Shown: positions 42,427 to 50,869, counted from the stretch's first letter. The stretch: DNA of 64,000 bases from Christiangramia salexigens (GCF_001889005.1 NZ_CP018153.1:1336501-1400500); one strand, 5' to 3'. Program-made: numbers and translations. The notes: generated by a model not told the origin, from the letters alone.

Positions 42427-43011
42427 GTGGTCAAAGAAAATATTGAAATTGAGAATGGAACTCTTGAATACTATCCATCCTTTTTAAGTTTAAAAGAAAG
42501 TGATACTTTATTAAAATCCCTATTAAATTTAAGCTGCTGGCAACAGGATACCATCAAATTATTTGGTAAGGAAGTTTTACAACCTCGCTTAACTGCCCTG
42601 TTTGGCGAAAAGGATAAAACCTACACCTATTCCGGACTCAAAATGACACCCATTGCGTTTCCAAAAGAACTGAAAGAATTAAAAACAAAATGCGAAGAAA
42701 TTAGCCGGAGCCACTTTACCACCTGTCTGGCGAATCTTTACAGAGATGGCAATGACAGTATGGGTTGGCATTCTGACGATGAAAAAGAATTAGGCAAGCA
42801 GCCTGTAATAGCTTCAGTAAGCCTGGGGGCAGAAAGATTATTCCATCTTAAACACAGAACCGATCCATCCAAAAAACAGAAGCTAAGGCTACACCATGGC
42901 AGCTTACTTATCATGAAAGGGAGCACTCAGGAATACTGGAAACATCAACTGCCAAAAACCCGAAAACAAATTGGTCCCCGGGTGAATCTTACCTTTCGAA
43001 AAATTTATTAA
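42427..43011 (+). CDS. alkB: AlkB-type 2-oxoglutarate dioxygenase
   Basis: This 194-residue protein repairs alkylated DNA or RNA by oxidising the methyl group, using iron and 2-oxoglutarate. It has the iron ligands His115 and Asp117 in GWHSDDE, a distal His near residue 175 in the EYWKHQL segment, and the 2-oxoglutarate signature RVNLTFR. The preceding KLRLHHGSLLIMKG is a family core strand. The start is GTG at 42427, 4 bases after the DoxX-like stop. The form is the shorter ALKBH2-like type common in environmental bacteria. Its last 4 bases overlap the converging nuclease gene. Confidence 0.9.
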   Translation: MVKENIEIENGTLEYYPSFLSLKESDTLLKSLLNLSCWQQDTIKLFGKEVLQPRLTALFGEKDKTYTYSGLKMTPIAFPKELKELKTKCEEISRSHFTTCLANLYRDGNDSMGWHSDDEKELGKQPVIASVSLGAERLFHLKHRTDPSKKQKLRLHHGSLLIMKGSTQEYWKHQLPKTRKQIGPRVNLTFRKIY

Positions 43012-43790
43012 GAATAGATATCGTTCAAAATCTTTGCGAGCCGCAGACCTCCCTTTTGCAACTGAGATAATACCGTTGGCATATGCTCGTACATATATGA
43101 GTAACCTAATTTATCACCGCTATTTACACCGGAATATAATTCTTCTGCCATATTTCGGGATTCATAAACCCAATCCAAAAGGCTACCTTCCTGAATAGTC
43201 TTTAATTCAGATTTGCTAAGATCATCGGTGTTCTGAGCAAGCTCGGTATAGCTCATCTGATAGAAGTTTATCATTTCACTATCCCATACTCTGTGAATAT
43301 TTGATCCATCATTGAACCATCTAACCTGAATATCATTTCCTCCTTTATCTGAAGAATGCCCAACATGAAAAGGTTGATGAAGATCACCTACAAAGTGCAC
43401 AAGCATCTTAAGGAAAAATTGTTTTTTCTCCCTTGGTGCATTCCCGTCTTTTAAGACCGAAATACATTTTCTTATAGCCTGTACAAGGTCACCTTTTTTA
43501 CTAGCGTCTTCCAGGCTATACTCCTCCACTTCAGGATCTATATTCACATAATGCCATGGTCCGTATTTACGATAGTCGGGGTCACTCTTTATATCATCTG
43601 CATGGTTGGAAACAAACGCCAAACCATGTCCATTCAACAAACTTTTTATGGCCTTTTTGGTCTTTTTGTTTAGGTGAGCCTCAGCAATTTCCCCGGTTGC
43701 ACGATGTCCTGTTTTTCCCCAATCATCACCGGAAGCGAAGCTTATATTCAAGCAAAGAATACATATAACGCTTAGAAGTAGTCTCGTCAT
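43008..43790 (-). CDS. Secreted S1/P1-type nuclease
   Basis: This 260-residue zinc nuclease has a signal peptide (about residues 1-19), after which the family's N-terminal Trp appears in DDWGKTGHRATGEIAE. Further zinc-ligand motifs are HYVNIDPE, the LVHFVGDLHQPFHVGHSSDKGGND core and the downstream RVWDSEMI. It cuts single-stranded DNA or RNA in the periplasm or outside and is probably nutritional. A promoter lies 17 bases upstream of the ATG. Three residues separate the likely signal cleavage site from the Trp, which is a small oddity if cleavage must expose it. Confidence 0.92.
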   Translation of the reverse strand: MTRLLLSVICILCLNISFASGDDWGKTGHRATGEIAEAHLNKKTKKAIKSLLNGHGLAFVSNHADDIKSDPDYRKYGPWHYVNIDPEVEEYSLEDASKKGDLVQAIRKCISVLKDGNAPREKKQFFLKMLVHFVGDLHQPFHVGHSSDKGGNDIQVRWFNDGSNIHRVWDSEMINFYQMSYTELAQNTDDLSKSELKTIQEGSLLDWVYESRNMAEELYSGVNSGDKLGYSYMYEHMPTVLSQLQKGGLRLAKILNDIYS

Positions 43791-43806
43791 TTTCTGATTT
43801 TAGCAG

Positions 43807-43834
43807 CAAATATAATCAAGTCTATACATATCAA
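43807..43834 (-). promoter_or_regulatory. Promoter of the S1/P1 nuclease gene
   Basis: On the minus strand TATATTTG (43814-43807) matches TAnnTTTG, and TTG (43834-43832) lies 17 bases upstream. The box ends 16 bases before the ATG. Confidence 0.65.
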
Positions 43835-43907
43835 TGTTAATTTTAGAATTAATAATAATTAATATCATATATTTATAATATCATTTTAATATCATAAATT
43901 AAATCTC

Positions 43908-44768
43908 ATGACATCTGAAAATTTAATCAAGCCCTCCAATGGATACGTAATGCTTTTCCTGTTTCTAGTTCTTTTTATAGGCGGCATAATAAGTTTCGCA
44001 ATAACCACCAATCCGTGGTTATTATTAGCCATTTTGATTTCTATATTCATCTTACCAGGCTTGATCCTTGTGAACCCCAATGAATCCCGGGTGCTATTAT
44101 TATTTGGCGATTATAAAGGCACAGTAAAGAATAATGGGCTCTTCTGGGTAAACCCCTTTTTTACGAAAAAAAAGATATCCTTACGTGCGAGAAATTTTGA
44201 TAGTGAAAGATTAAAGGTAAACGATAAGCTGGGTAATCCGGTGATGATTAGCACCATTTTAGTTTGGAGAGTAAAGAATACCTATAAGGCCTCATTTGAT
44301 GTAGATAACTTTGAAAATTTTGTTGTGGTTCAAACCGACGCCGCAGTTAGAAAACTTGCAAGTCTTTATCCATATGATAACTTTGCAGACGAGGGACTTG
44401 ATGAAGATATAACGCTTAGGTCTAGCATGAATGAAGTAAGTGACGCTCTGGAAAAAGAACTTGAAGAAAGACTTGAGATCGCAGGAATTGAGGTGTTAGA
44501 AGCCAGAATTGGATATCTCGCCTATGCAAATGAAATCGCCAGCGCAATGCTTAAACGCCAGCAAGCTACCGCAATAGTAGCCGCCAGACATAAAATTGTT
44601 GAGGGAGCTGTAAGTATGGTTGAAATGGCCTTAAACGACCTCAGCCGGAAACAATTAGTAGATCTTGATGATGAACGCCGCGCAGCTATGGTAAGCAATT
44701 TAATGGTTGTTTTATGTAGTGATAAGGACGTATCACCGGTAATTAATTCAGGTACCCTAAATCATTGA
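43908..44768 (+). CDS. SPFH (band 7) domain membrane protein
   Basis: This 286-residue protein has two close N-terminal membrane helices (about 10-30 and 33-50), then the band 7 domain starting LVNPNESRVLLLFGDYKGTV and a helical C-terminal part (EELEERLEIAGIEVLEARIGYLAYANEIASAML). SPFH proteins form membrane scaffolds or microdomains. It heads an apparent operon: alpha/beta hydrolase after 6 bases, then an Arc-type protein and a HAD phosphatase. Function here unknown. Confidence 0.88.
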   Translation: MTSENLIKPSNGYVMLFLFLVLFIGGIISFAITTNPWLLLAILISIFILPGLILVNPNESRVLLLFGDYKGTVKNNGLFWVNPFFTKKKISLRARNFDSERLKVNDKLGNPVMISTILVWRVKNTYKASFDVDNFENFVVVQTDAAVRKLASLYPYDNFADEGLDEDITLRSSMNEVSDALEKELEERLEIAGIEVLEARIGYLAYANEIASAMLKRQQATAIVAARHKIVEGAVSMVEMALNDLSRKQLVDLDDERRAAMVSNLMVVLCSDKDVSPVINSGTLNH

Positions 44769-44774
44769 TCTGTC

Positions 44775-45716
44775 ATGAAAAAATTTATATTAAGTTTTCT
44801 TATATGCTGCATAAGTTTAGGAACTGCTAAAGCTCAGGAAGAGACTTACCAGGAGGAAGAACTGGAGATAAACAAGTTCACCACAGGCACACTAACTATC
44901 CCAACCAACGCCGAGGCTAAAAGCATAGTCATCTTTATACAAGGCTCCGGTCCTACAGATCGGCACGGAAATCAACCGATGATGAAGAATGACGGTATAA
45001 AGAAAATGGCCCGAGAACTTGCTGATAATGGTATCGCTTCATACAGGTTTGACAAGCGCATTTTCAAGATGAATGAGTTAAAGCTGAAGGAAAAAGACCT
45101 GCGCTTTGATGATTTTGTAAATGATGTCAAAGCCATACTCAAGTATTTCAATACCACAGATGAGTTTGACAATATCATCATTGCCGGTCATAGTCAGGGA
45201 TCGTTATTGGGAATGCTTGCAGCAGATGCTACAACAAATGCATTCATCAGCCTGGCCGGAGTATCCAAGCCTATAGATAGTATAATTGTTGAGCAAGTTA
45301 CTAAGCAGGTCCCAGAATTAGGAAAGAATGCCAGGACCGCCTTTGATGAGATGAGAGAAAAAGGTAAAACTTCTAATTATAGCCCCATGTTGGAATCCAT
45401 ATTTAAACCAAATATTCAGCCCTATATGCTGAGCTGGATGAAATATGATCCTTCAGAAGAGATCCAAAAACTAGAAATTCCCGTTTTGATCCTTAATGGA
45501 ACTTCAGATATTCAAGTAGAGCCAGATGAGGCGGAAAAACTGGACTCGGCAGCCAAAAATAGCCAACTTGTTCTTTTGGAAAACATGAACCATATTTTTA
45601 GAAAGGTAGACAGCGAAGACAGACTGGTAAATACAAAATCTTATAATGAACCCAACCTGCCTTTACATCCCGAATTAATCCCGACAATTACTGATTTTAT
45701 TAAAGAACTTGAGTAA
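44775..45716 (+). CDS. Secreted alpha/beta hydrolase
   Basis: This 313-residue serine hydrolase has a signal peptide (about residues 1-20, ending AKAQ). The fold markers are FIQGSGPTDRHGN (oxyanion region), nucleophile elbow AGHSQGS, the Asp in LNGTSDIQV and the final His in NHIFRKV. It lies 6 bases after the SPFH gene and 3 bases before the small Arc-type gene. The substrate is unknown. Confidence 0.83.
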   Translation: MKKFILSFLICCISLGTAKAQEETYQEEELEINKFTTGTLTIPTNAEAKSIVIFIQGSGPTDRHGNQPMMKNDGIKKMARELADNGIASYRFDKRIFKMNELKLKEKDLRFDDFVNDVKAILKYFNTTDEFDNIIIAGHSQGSLLGMLAADATTNAFISLAGVSKPIDSIIVEQVTKQVPELGKNARTAFDEMREKGKTSNYSPMLESIFKPNIQPYMLSWMKYDPSEEIQKLEIPVLILNGTSDIQVEPDEAEKLDSAAKNSQLVLLENMNHIFRKVDSEDRLVNTKSYNEPNLPLHPELIPTITDFIKELE

Positions 45717-45719
45717 ATT

Positions 45720-45890
45720 ATGGGCAAAAAGAAAGCATTCGCGTTAAGAGTAGATGAGGAGATGTTAAAAGCCATCGAAAAATGGGCTGCTGATGAATTC
45801 AGAAGTACCAACGGACAGATTGAATGGATGCTAAATAAAAGTTTAAAAGACGCAAACAGAAACCCTAAAACCGAAAAGAAGCGAGATTAA
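45720..45890 (+). CDS. Arc-type ribbon-helix-helix DNA-binding protein (56 residues)
   Basis: This small protein is 56 residues long and ends TEKKRD. It reads MGKKKAFALRVDEEMLKAI at the start, then a helix EKWAADEFRSTNGQIEWMLNKSL, which is the beta-helix-helix layout of the Arc/MetJ family with the FALRV ribbon strand. It would bind DNA as a dimer. The ATG at 45720 is 3 bases after the hydrolase stop, and its stop overlaps the next ATG in TAATG. I recall similar small Arc proteins near SPFH genes in Flavobacteriia. Its target is unknown. Confidence 0.85.
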   Translation: MGKKKAFALRVDEEMLKAIEKWAADEFRSTNGQIEWMLNKSLKDANRNPKTEKKRD

Positions 45891-46696
45891 TGTTCAAGAT
45901 TATTTTTTCAGATATTGATGGCACCCTACTAAATGCCGATAGAGACGTTTCAGAATATACTATTGAAACCATTAAAAAATTAAAAGATGAAATTCCATTT
46001 ATATTAATTTCGTCGAGAATGCCTGCAGCGATGAGGCATTTGCAACAAAAAATGGGAATTGAAGATCTTCCACTCATCAGTTATAATGGTGGTCTTATCC
46101 TCGTAGACGACGAACCTATAAGCTCTACTGAAATACCGATTGAAATTCTTGAGGATCTTCATGTACATAATAAAAATATGGATGTTCACTTAAGTCTTTA
46201 TCATAATGATGAATGGTATGTACCGAGAGATGATTTTTGGACGCGACGCGAGATCAATAATACAAAGGTGAATCCGGAGATAAAATCAAACCAAGATGTG
46301 ATAAATCACTGGAAAGATGAGCAAAAAGGAGCGCACAAGATCATGGCAATGGGAGAAGAAGAGAACATCGATGCAATATTCCGGTTCTTAGAAAACAATT
46401 TCCCAGATGATTTACACTTATACCGTTCCAAACCTACATATTTAGAAATAGCACCTCGTGCTATTTCTAAACTTACAGCTGTTGAGCATTTGCTTCAAAC
46501 GCATTATCAGTTCCCGCTTTCTCAAAGTATGGCCTTTGGAGATAATTATAATGACGTGGAAATGTTGAAAGGTGTTGGCCTTGGAATTGCTGTTGGTAAT
46601 GCTAAACCTGCTGTCTTGGAAATTGCACATATGGTTACACATCCCGGCAAGGAAGATGGAGTAGCAAAAAGCATCAACGAAATCCTAAAATTATAA
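45890..46696 (+). CDS. Cof-type HAD-IIB hydrolase
   Basis: This 268-residue phosphatase has HAD motif I FSDIDGTLLN, motif II ISSRMP, motif III in the SKLTAVEHLL helix (Lys) and motif IV FGDNYNDVEML. The cap (about 85-195) is the Cof (C2B) type. Typical substrates are sugar phosphates or other small phosphates. It overlaps the Arc-type gene by 1 base, so it is translationally coupled to it. Confidence 0.9.
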   Translation: MFKIIFSDIDGTLLNADRDVSEYTIETIKKLKDEIPFILISSRMPAAMRHLQQKMGIEDLPLISYNGGLILVDDEPISSTEIPIEILEDLHVHNKNMDVHLSLYHNDEWYVPRDDFWTRREINNTKVNPEIKSNQDVINHWKDEQKGAHKIMAMGEEENIDAIFRFLENNFPDDLHLYRSKPTYLEIAPRAISKLTAVEHLLQTHYQFPLSQSMAFGDNYNDVEMLKGVGLGIAVGNAKPAVLEIAHMVTHPGKEDGVAKSINEILKL

Positions 46697-46762
46697 GCCC
46701 AAATCACGCCGAAAGAAGTTCAATAAAAATTGTATTTTGGCGCCCGTCTTAGTCTAATATAT

Positions 46763-48028
46763 ATGGAAAATACACCTGTTTTTACCAACGATGCGATCGT
46801 ATTTGGTTTATTAATGATTGCTCTTGGATTTGTTTTTTACACTTCATCAAAAAAGAAAGGTTTCTGGAAAAAATTCTACTCCATAGTTCCAGCCCTACTT
46901 ATGTGTTATCTCATTCCGGCCATCTTTAATTCGCTGGGATTAATAGACGATGAAACTTCTCAATTATATTTCGTTGCCAGCAGATATCTGTTGCCTGCAG
47001 CCCTGGTTCTTATGACTTTGAGCATAGACTTAAAAGCTGTTTTTAATCTGGGCCCCAAGGCATTGATAATGTTCTTTGCCGGAACCATAGGAATTGTCCT
47101 TGGAGGACCACTGGCCATTCTTGTTATTTCAGCGATTTCTCCTGAAACCGTTGGAGGTGTTGGTCCGGATGCTATATGGAGAGGTTTATCCACTATTGCC
47201 GGAAGCTGGATAGGTGGAGGAGCCAATCAGGCTGCCATGCTTGAGATCTATGAATATAACCCCGATCTATATGGCGGGATGGTACTGGTGGATATTGTAG
47301 TAGCGAATCTCTGGATGGCCATCGTACTAATGGGTATAGGTAAAAATGAATCTATAGACAGATGGTTAAAAGCAGACAACTCTGCAATTAAAGAACTTAA
47401 GGTAAAAGTTAGCAGTTATGCTGAAAGCGTTACAAGGATCCCAACACTACCCGATTTTATGATCATGCTGGCCCTCGCCTTTGGTGCTGTTGGAATAGCG
47501 CATTGGGGTGCAGATGGTATGTCTGGGTTTCTTCTGGCTAACTTTGATGTATTCAATGATTCTAAGAGTGCTCTTTCTTCATTTTCATCCCAGTTCTTCT
47601 GGATGATTACGATCGCAACTCTAATTGGAATTATTTTATCCTTTACAAAATTCAAATCTTACGAGGGTGCCGGGGCAAGTAAACTGGGTAGTATTTTCAT
47701 TTATATACTAGTTGCAACCATCGGGATGAAAATGGACCTTACCATGGTATTTGATAATCCCGGTTTAATAGCAATAGGACTCGTGTGGATACTTATTCAT
47801 GTGATTGTTCTTATAGGAACTGCAAAGCTCATAAAAGCTCCATATTTCTTTCTTGCTGTAGGAAGTCAGGCAAATGTAGGAGGGGCGGCCTCGGCACCGG
47901 TAGTTGCTGCAGCATTCCATCCCTCTTTGGCTACTGTAGGCGTATTACTGGCAGTATTTGGATATGTTGTTGGAACCTACGGTGCAATTTTGTGTACAAT
48001 TTTAATGCAAATAGCCGCCGGCAGTTAG
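46763..48028 (+). CDS. DUF819 family membrane protein
   Basis: This 421-residue protein has about 11 membrane helices and the DUF819 (YjcL-like) features: GSWIGGGANQAAM near residue 150, the MIMLALAFGAVGIAHW helix, and the late VGSQANVGGAASAPVVAAAF motif, which resembles the glycine-rich core of sodium-coupled carriers. The substrate is unknown. An upstream start would add 11 residues; the ATG at 46763 fits better. It follows the HAD gene by 66 bases. Confidence 0.85.
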   Translation: MENTPVFTNDAIVFGLLMIALGFVFYTSSKKKGFWKKFYSIVPALLMCYLIPAIFNSLGLIDDETSQLYFVASRYLLPAALVLMTLSIDLKAVFNLGPKALIMFFAGTIGIVLGGPLAILVISAISPETVGGVGPDAIWRGLSTIAGSWIGGGANQAAMLEIYEYNPDLYGGMVLVDIVVANLWMAIVLMGIGKNESIDRWLKADNSAIKELKVKVSSYAESVTRIPTLPDFMIMLALAFGAVGIAHWGADGMSGFLLANFDVFNDSKSALSSFSSQFFWMITIATLIGIILSFTKFKSYEGAGASKLGSIFIYILVATIGMKMDLTMVFDNPGLIAIGLVWILIHVIVLIGTAKLIKAPYFFLAVGSQANVGGAASAPVVAAAFHPSLATVGVLLAVFGYVVGTYGAILCTILMQIAAGS

Positions 48029-48082
48029 CATTAAACAGAAAAATATAAGATATTTGCGCTCCTTAAAATTCCAATATAACTA

Positions 48083-48835
48083 ATGAAAAAACTAGCTCTT
48101 CTTTTAACCGTTTTAATAAGCCTAACCGCTTGTTCTGAAAAAGAAAGCAACCTTACGGTAAGCGGACAGGTAAAAGGTCTTAAAAAAGGAACTCTCTATC
48201 TGCAGAAAGTAGAGGATACATTGTTAGTCAATGTTGACTCCGTAATTGTTGATGGTGATCCAAATTTTATCCTGAAAGCGAATATCGACAGTCCTCAAAT
48301 GATGTATCTTTTCCTTGAAAAGGTAGATAATAACAAATTTGATGACCGTATAGATTTCTTCGCTGATAAAGGTAAAGTTGAGATACAGACCAATCTTGAA
48401 AAATTTGAAACCGGCGCTAAGATCACGGGAGCAACCAATCAGGAAAAGCTTACCGAATACCGTCAAATGATCAGCAGATTTAACGACCAAAATTTAGACC
48501 TCATTAAAGAAAGTTTTGAAGCAGAAAAATCTGAAGATGAAGACAAATTAATGGAAGTTGATAAGAAATATGACAGGTTACTTCGCAGAAAGTATCTTTT
48601 TACGGTAAACTTCGCAATTAACAATAAGGACCTTGAAATAGCGCCTTACCTTGCTCTTTCTGAAGTTTTCGATGCTAATATCAAATTCCTTGATACTATC
48701 TATTCCTCTCTTACTCCCAAGGTGAAAAAGTCTAAATATGGGAAAGAGTTAAAGAATTACCTGAAGGAGAGACGCGAAGATGAAAAACCAAACTCACCAA
48801 ATCAATCAGATTCTTCACAGGAAGAAAATGTATAG
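48083..48835 (+). CDS. DUF4369 lipoprotein without a thioredoxin domain
   Basis: This 250-residue protein has a lipoprotein signal with lipobox SLTAC near residue 17. The N-terminal DUF4369 domain (about 22-135) shows LTVSGQVKGLKKGTLYLQKVED and FFADKGKVEIQTN. In many Bacteroidota proteins this domain is followed by a TlpA-like thioredoxin domain; here a helical, acidic tail follows instead and ends at residue 250, with no CxxC. The gene is intact with a good terminator, so this is a short natural form. Function unknown. Confidence 0.83.
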   Translation: MKKLALLLTVLISLTACSEKESNLTVSGQVKGLKKGTLYLQKVEDTLLVNVDSVIVDGDPNFILKANIDSPQMMYLFLEKVDNNKFDDRIDFFADKGKVEIQTNLEKFETGAKITGATNQEKLTEYRQMISRFNDQNLDLIKESFEAEKSEDEDKLMEVDKKYDRLLRRKYLFTVNFAINNKDLEIAPYLALSEVFDANIKFLDTIYSSLTPKVKKSKYGKELKNYLKERREDEKPNSPNQSDSSQEENV

Positions 48836-48860
48836 AATATACTCGAACATATAAAATCGA

Positions 48861-48890
48861 AAAAGGAGCCTGAGAAGGCTCCTTTTTTTT
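48861..48890 (+). terminator. Terminator of the DUF4369 gene
   Basis: AAAAGGAGCC pairs with GGCTCCTTTT around TGAGAA, followed by more T. Confidence 0.93.
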
Positions 48891-48971
48891 GTTCAAATTC
48901 TAATTAATTATTGTCACCTTCATAAGTATTAGAACTCAGAAAATAATCTTTGCTCAGATAAAATAAGACAT

Positions 48972-49002
48972 AAAAAACTCCTCTTAAAAAAGAGGAGTTT
49001 TT
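48972..49002 (-). terminator. Terminator after tRNA-Thr
   Basis: AAAAACTCCTCTT (48973-48985) pairs with AAGAGGAGTTTTT (48990-49002) around AAAA. On the minus strand it lies 4 bases past the tRNA 3' end, with a T tract. Confidence 0.92.
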
Positions 49003-49006
49003 AAAG

Positions 49007-49080
49007 AGCCGATGGAGGGACTCGAACCCACGACCTGCTGATTACAAATCAGCTGCTCTAGCCAGCTGAGCTACATCGGC
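49007..49080 (-). tRNA. trnT: tRNA-Thr (anticodon TGT)
   Basis: On the minus strand this 74-base gene folds as a cloverleaf: acceptor GCCGATG with CATCGGC, D arm GCTC...GAGC, anticodon arm GCTGA-TTTGTAA-TCAGC with anticodon TGT, and T arm GTGGG-TTCGAGT-CCCTC with one imperfect pair. The discriminator is T, and CCA is not encoded. It lies 9 bases after the stop of the 88-residue protein gene, so it is probably cut out of that transcript. Confidence 0.96.
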
Positions 49081-49089
49081 AACTTATTC

Positions 49090-49356
49090 TTACAAAGCAT
49101 TCAGCTTTTCGATAAGATCCTTTGCTTTTGCTTCAAGATCAGTTTGAATAGCTTTAAAATGCTTAGGTTTATTTTCTACATCGCGACGGTTGATCTTAGT
49201 GATCAACTCATCATAATTTGCAATAGCCTCTTCCACGATAGCTTCAGACTTCGCTGTGTCTTCCTTTGGATTAGCCATTTGATGAATGTAAGCCGCATCG
49301 ATGATGTCACCGAATACATAATTTACATCCTTTTTCAATAATCTTTTACTCGCCAT
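49090..49356 (-). CDS. Conserved hypothetical protein (88 residues)
   Basis: This is a small helical protein starting MASKRLLKKDVNYVFGDIIDAAY and ending DLIEKLNAL. It is rich in charged residues and lacks Cys, a signal or a membrane helix. Small proteins of this type are conserved in Flavobacteriia; I do not know their role. The tRNA-Thr gene follows its stop by 9 bases on the same strand, before a shared terminator. Confidence 0.75.
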   Translation of the reverse strand: MASKRLLKKDVNYVFGDIIDAAYIHQMANPKEDTAKSEAIVEEAIANYDELITKINRRDVENKPKHFKAIQTDLEAKAKDLIEKLNAL

Positions 49357-49422
49357 TATCTATAAATTTCGGCTGCGAATTTAAACTATTTTCTGATAGT
49401 ATAATACGTTTTCGCGAAAAAA

Positions 49423-49875
49423 TTACTCAAGATTCTTTTTTAACTGTTTCAATGCTTCAGGCATATGTCTTGTCGCATTCATACTGTTATACTTATAAAG
49501 CAACTTACCTCCTTTGCTAAAAATAAAAGTCTCTCTTCCTGGTAGCAGACCAAATAGATTTGATTGAACATCAAATGCCTTTCTGGCAATTTTCCCCTTA
49601 TCGGACAATAGTGTATAAGGCAGATCGTATTTCTCTTTGAACCTGGCATGAGATTCAACCGAGTCTGCACTAATCCCAATCACCTCTGCTCCCAATTCAA
49701 TGAATTTGCCATAAGTATCCCTGAAATTACAGGCTTCCCTGGTGCATCCCGGGGTAAAGTTCTTTGGATAGAAATAAACTACGAGAGCTTTATTATTGAT
49801 CAGTTTATCTAAATTAAAATCTTCACCATTCTGATCTTTCAAGGTAATATCTGGAATTCTATCTCCAACCTCCAT
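49423..49875 (-). CDS. bcp: Thiol peroxidase (peroxiredoxin, BCP type)
   Basis: This 150-residue peroxiredoxin reduces hydroperoxides using thioredoxin. The peroxidatic Cys is in NFTPGCTREACNFRD, with the resolving Cys five residues later, as in BCP/PrxQ. Further motifs are VIGISADSVESHARFKEKYDLPY and LLSDKGKIARKAF. It follows queD with no gap and is the last gene of the idi-queD-bcp operon. Confidence 0.95.
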   Translation of the reverse strand: MEVGDRIPDITLKDQNGEDFNLDKLINNKALVVYFYPKNFTPGCTREACNFRDTYGKFIELGAEVIGISADSVESHARFKEKYDLPYTLLSDKGKIARKAFDVQSNLFGLLPGRETFIFSKGGKLLYKYNSMNATRHMPEALKQLKKNLE

Positions 49876-50286
49876 CTATTCCCCTTTATAGCTAACGAAA
49901 TTTCTGGGGGTCTCATAAAGAGTTACTTCCAGATCATGCTCGTTTTTAATTTCAGATCTAAGCTTATTCCAGATCACCACCGCAATATTCTCTGCTGTGG
50001 GATTCAATTCTTTAAATTCCGGTACTTCAAGATTCAAGTTCTTATGATCAAAGGGTTCTTCCACCTTAGATTGGATAAGGTCCTTTAACAACTTAAGGTC
50101 CATAACAAATCCAGTTTCAGGATCGGGTTCACCGGTTACAGAAACAATAAGTTCGTAGTTATGGCCGTGATAATTAGGGTTGCTACACTTACCAAACACT
50201 CGCAGGTTCTTATCGTCATTCCAGTCTTTTCTGAATAACCTGTGAGCAGCATTAAAATGAGCCTTTCTATGTACAGTAACTCTCAT
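49876..50286 (-). CDS. queD: 6-Carboxytetrahydropterin synthase (QueD/PTPS family)
   Basis: This 136-residue enzyme makes 6-carboxytetrahydropterin from dihydroneopterin triphosphate in queuosine synthesis. Zinc ligands are visible: His in FNAAHRL, and two His in YHGHNYEL. The catalytic Cys is in GKCSNP. The LNPTAENIAVVIW and LYETPRNFV segments are the family core. It overlaps idi by 1 base and abuts bcp. A 6-pyruvoyltetrahydropterin synthase role is the alternative. Confidence 0.9.
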   Translation of the reverse strand: MRVTVHRKAHFNAAHRLFRKDWNDDKNLRVFGKCSNPNYHGHNYELIVSVTGEPDPETGFVMDLKLLKDLIQSKVEEPFDHKNLNLEVPEFKELNPTAENIAVVIWNKLRSEIKNEHDLEVTLYETPRNFVSYKGE

Positions 50287-50801
50287 TAGTTAATATGTGA
50301 ATAATATTTTTCAAAGATGATCTTAAACCATTCTGTATAAATATCGGGGTTATCAACCATATCCTTCTTTATATCGTCCAGGCTCATCCATTTCCAGGCG
50401 GCTACCTCATCTGGGTTAAGATTTGGCTCGTCATTGAATTTTCCTATCAGGATATGATCAAATTCATGTTCGGTCAACCCATTATCAAAAGGTGCCTTAT
50501 AGATAAATGATATAGTATCCTTCAGTTCGGTACTAAATCCCATTTCCTCCTGGAGTCGGCGCTTACCGGCGTCAATATTGCTTTCACCTTCACGCTGATG
50601 ACTACAACAGGTATTGGTCCACAAGCCCGGCGAATGATACTTTGAAAGTGCCCGTTGCTGGATCATCAACTCATTTTTGTCGTTAAAGACAAATACTGAA
50701 AATGCCCTATGAAGCAAAGCTTTTTCGTGGGCTTCAATTTTTTCCATCAGGCCGATCTGCTCGTCCTTTTCGTTTACTAATATTACCTTTTCTACAGCCA
50801 T
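50286..50801 (-). CDS. idi: Isopentenyl-diphosphate delta-isomerase, type 1
   Basis: This 171-residue Nudix-fold enzyme interconverts IPP and DMAPP. The Cys in WTNTCCSHQREGES is the active-site Cys, and the metal-site Glu is in RLQEEMGF. HRAFSVFVFNDKNELMIQQRA and WKWMSLDD are typical. It is the first gene of the idi-queD-bcp operon. Isoprenoid supply fits menaquinone synthesis elsewhere in the window, but no regulatory link is seen. Confidence 0.94.
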   Translation of the reverse strand: MAVEKVILVNEKDEQIGLMEKIEAHEKALLHRAFSVFVFNDKNELMIQQRALSKYHSPGLWTNTCCSHQREGESNIDAGKRRLQEEMGFSTELKDTISFIYKAPFDNGLTEHEFDHILIGKFNDEPNLNPDEVAAWKWMSLDDIKKDMVDNPDIYTEWFKIIFEKYYSHIN

Positions 50802-50817
50802 TATTTATATTGAAGCT

Positions 50818-50825
50818 CAAATGTA
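50818..50825 (-). promoter_or_regulatory. -7 promoter element of the idi-queD-bcp operon
   Basis: On the minus strand TACATTTG matches TAnnTTTG and ends 16 bases before the idi ATG. No clear -33 element is visible at 19 bases. Confidence 0.55.
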
Positions 50826-50869
50826 CAAAAACACTGATTCCTTTCATAAATAAGCTGATTAAGCAATGC

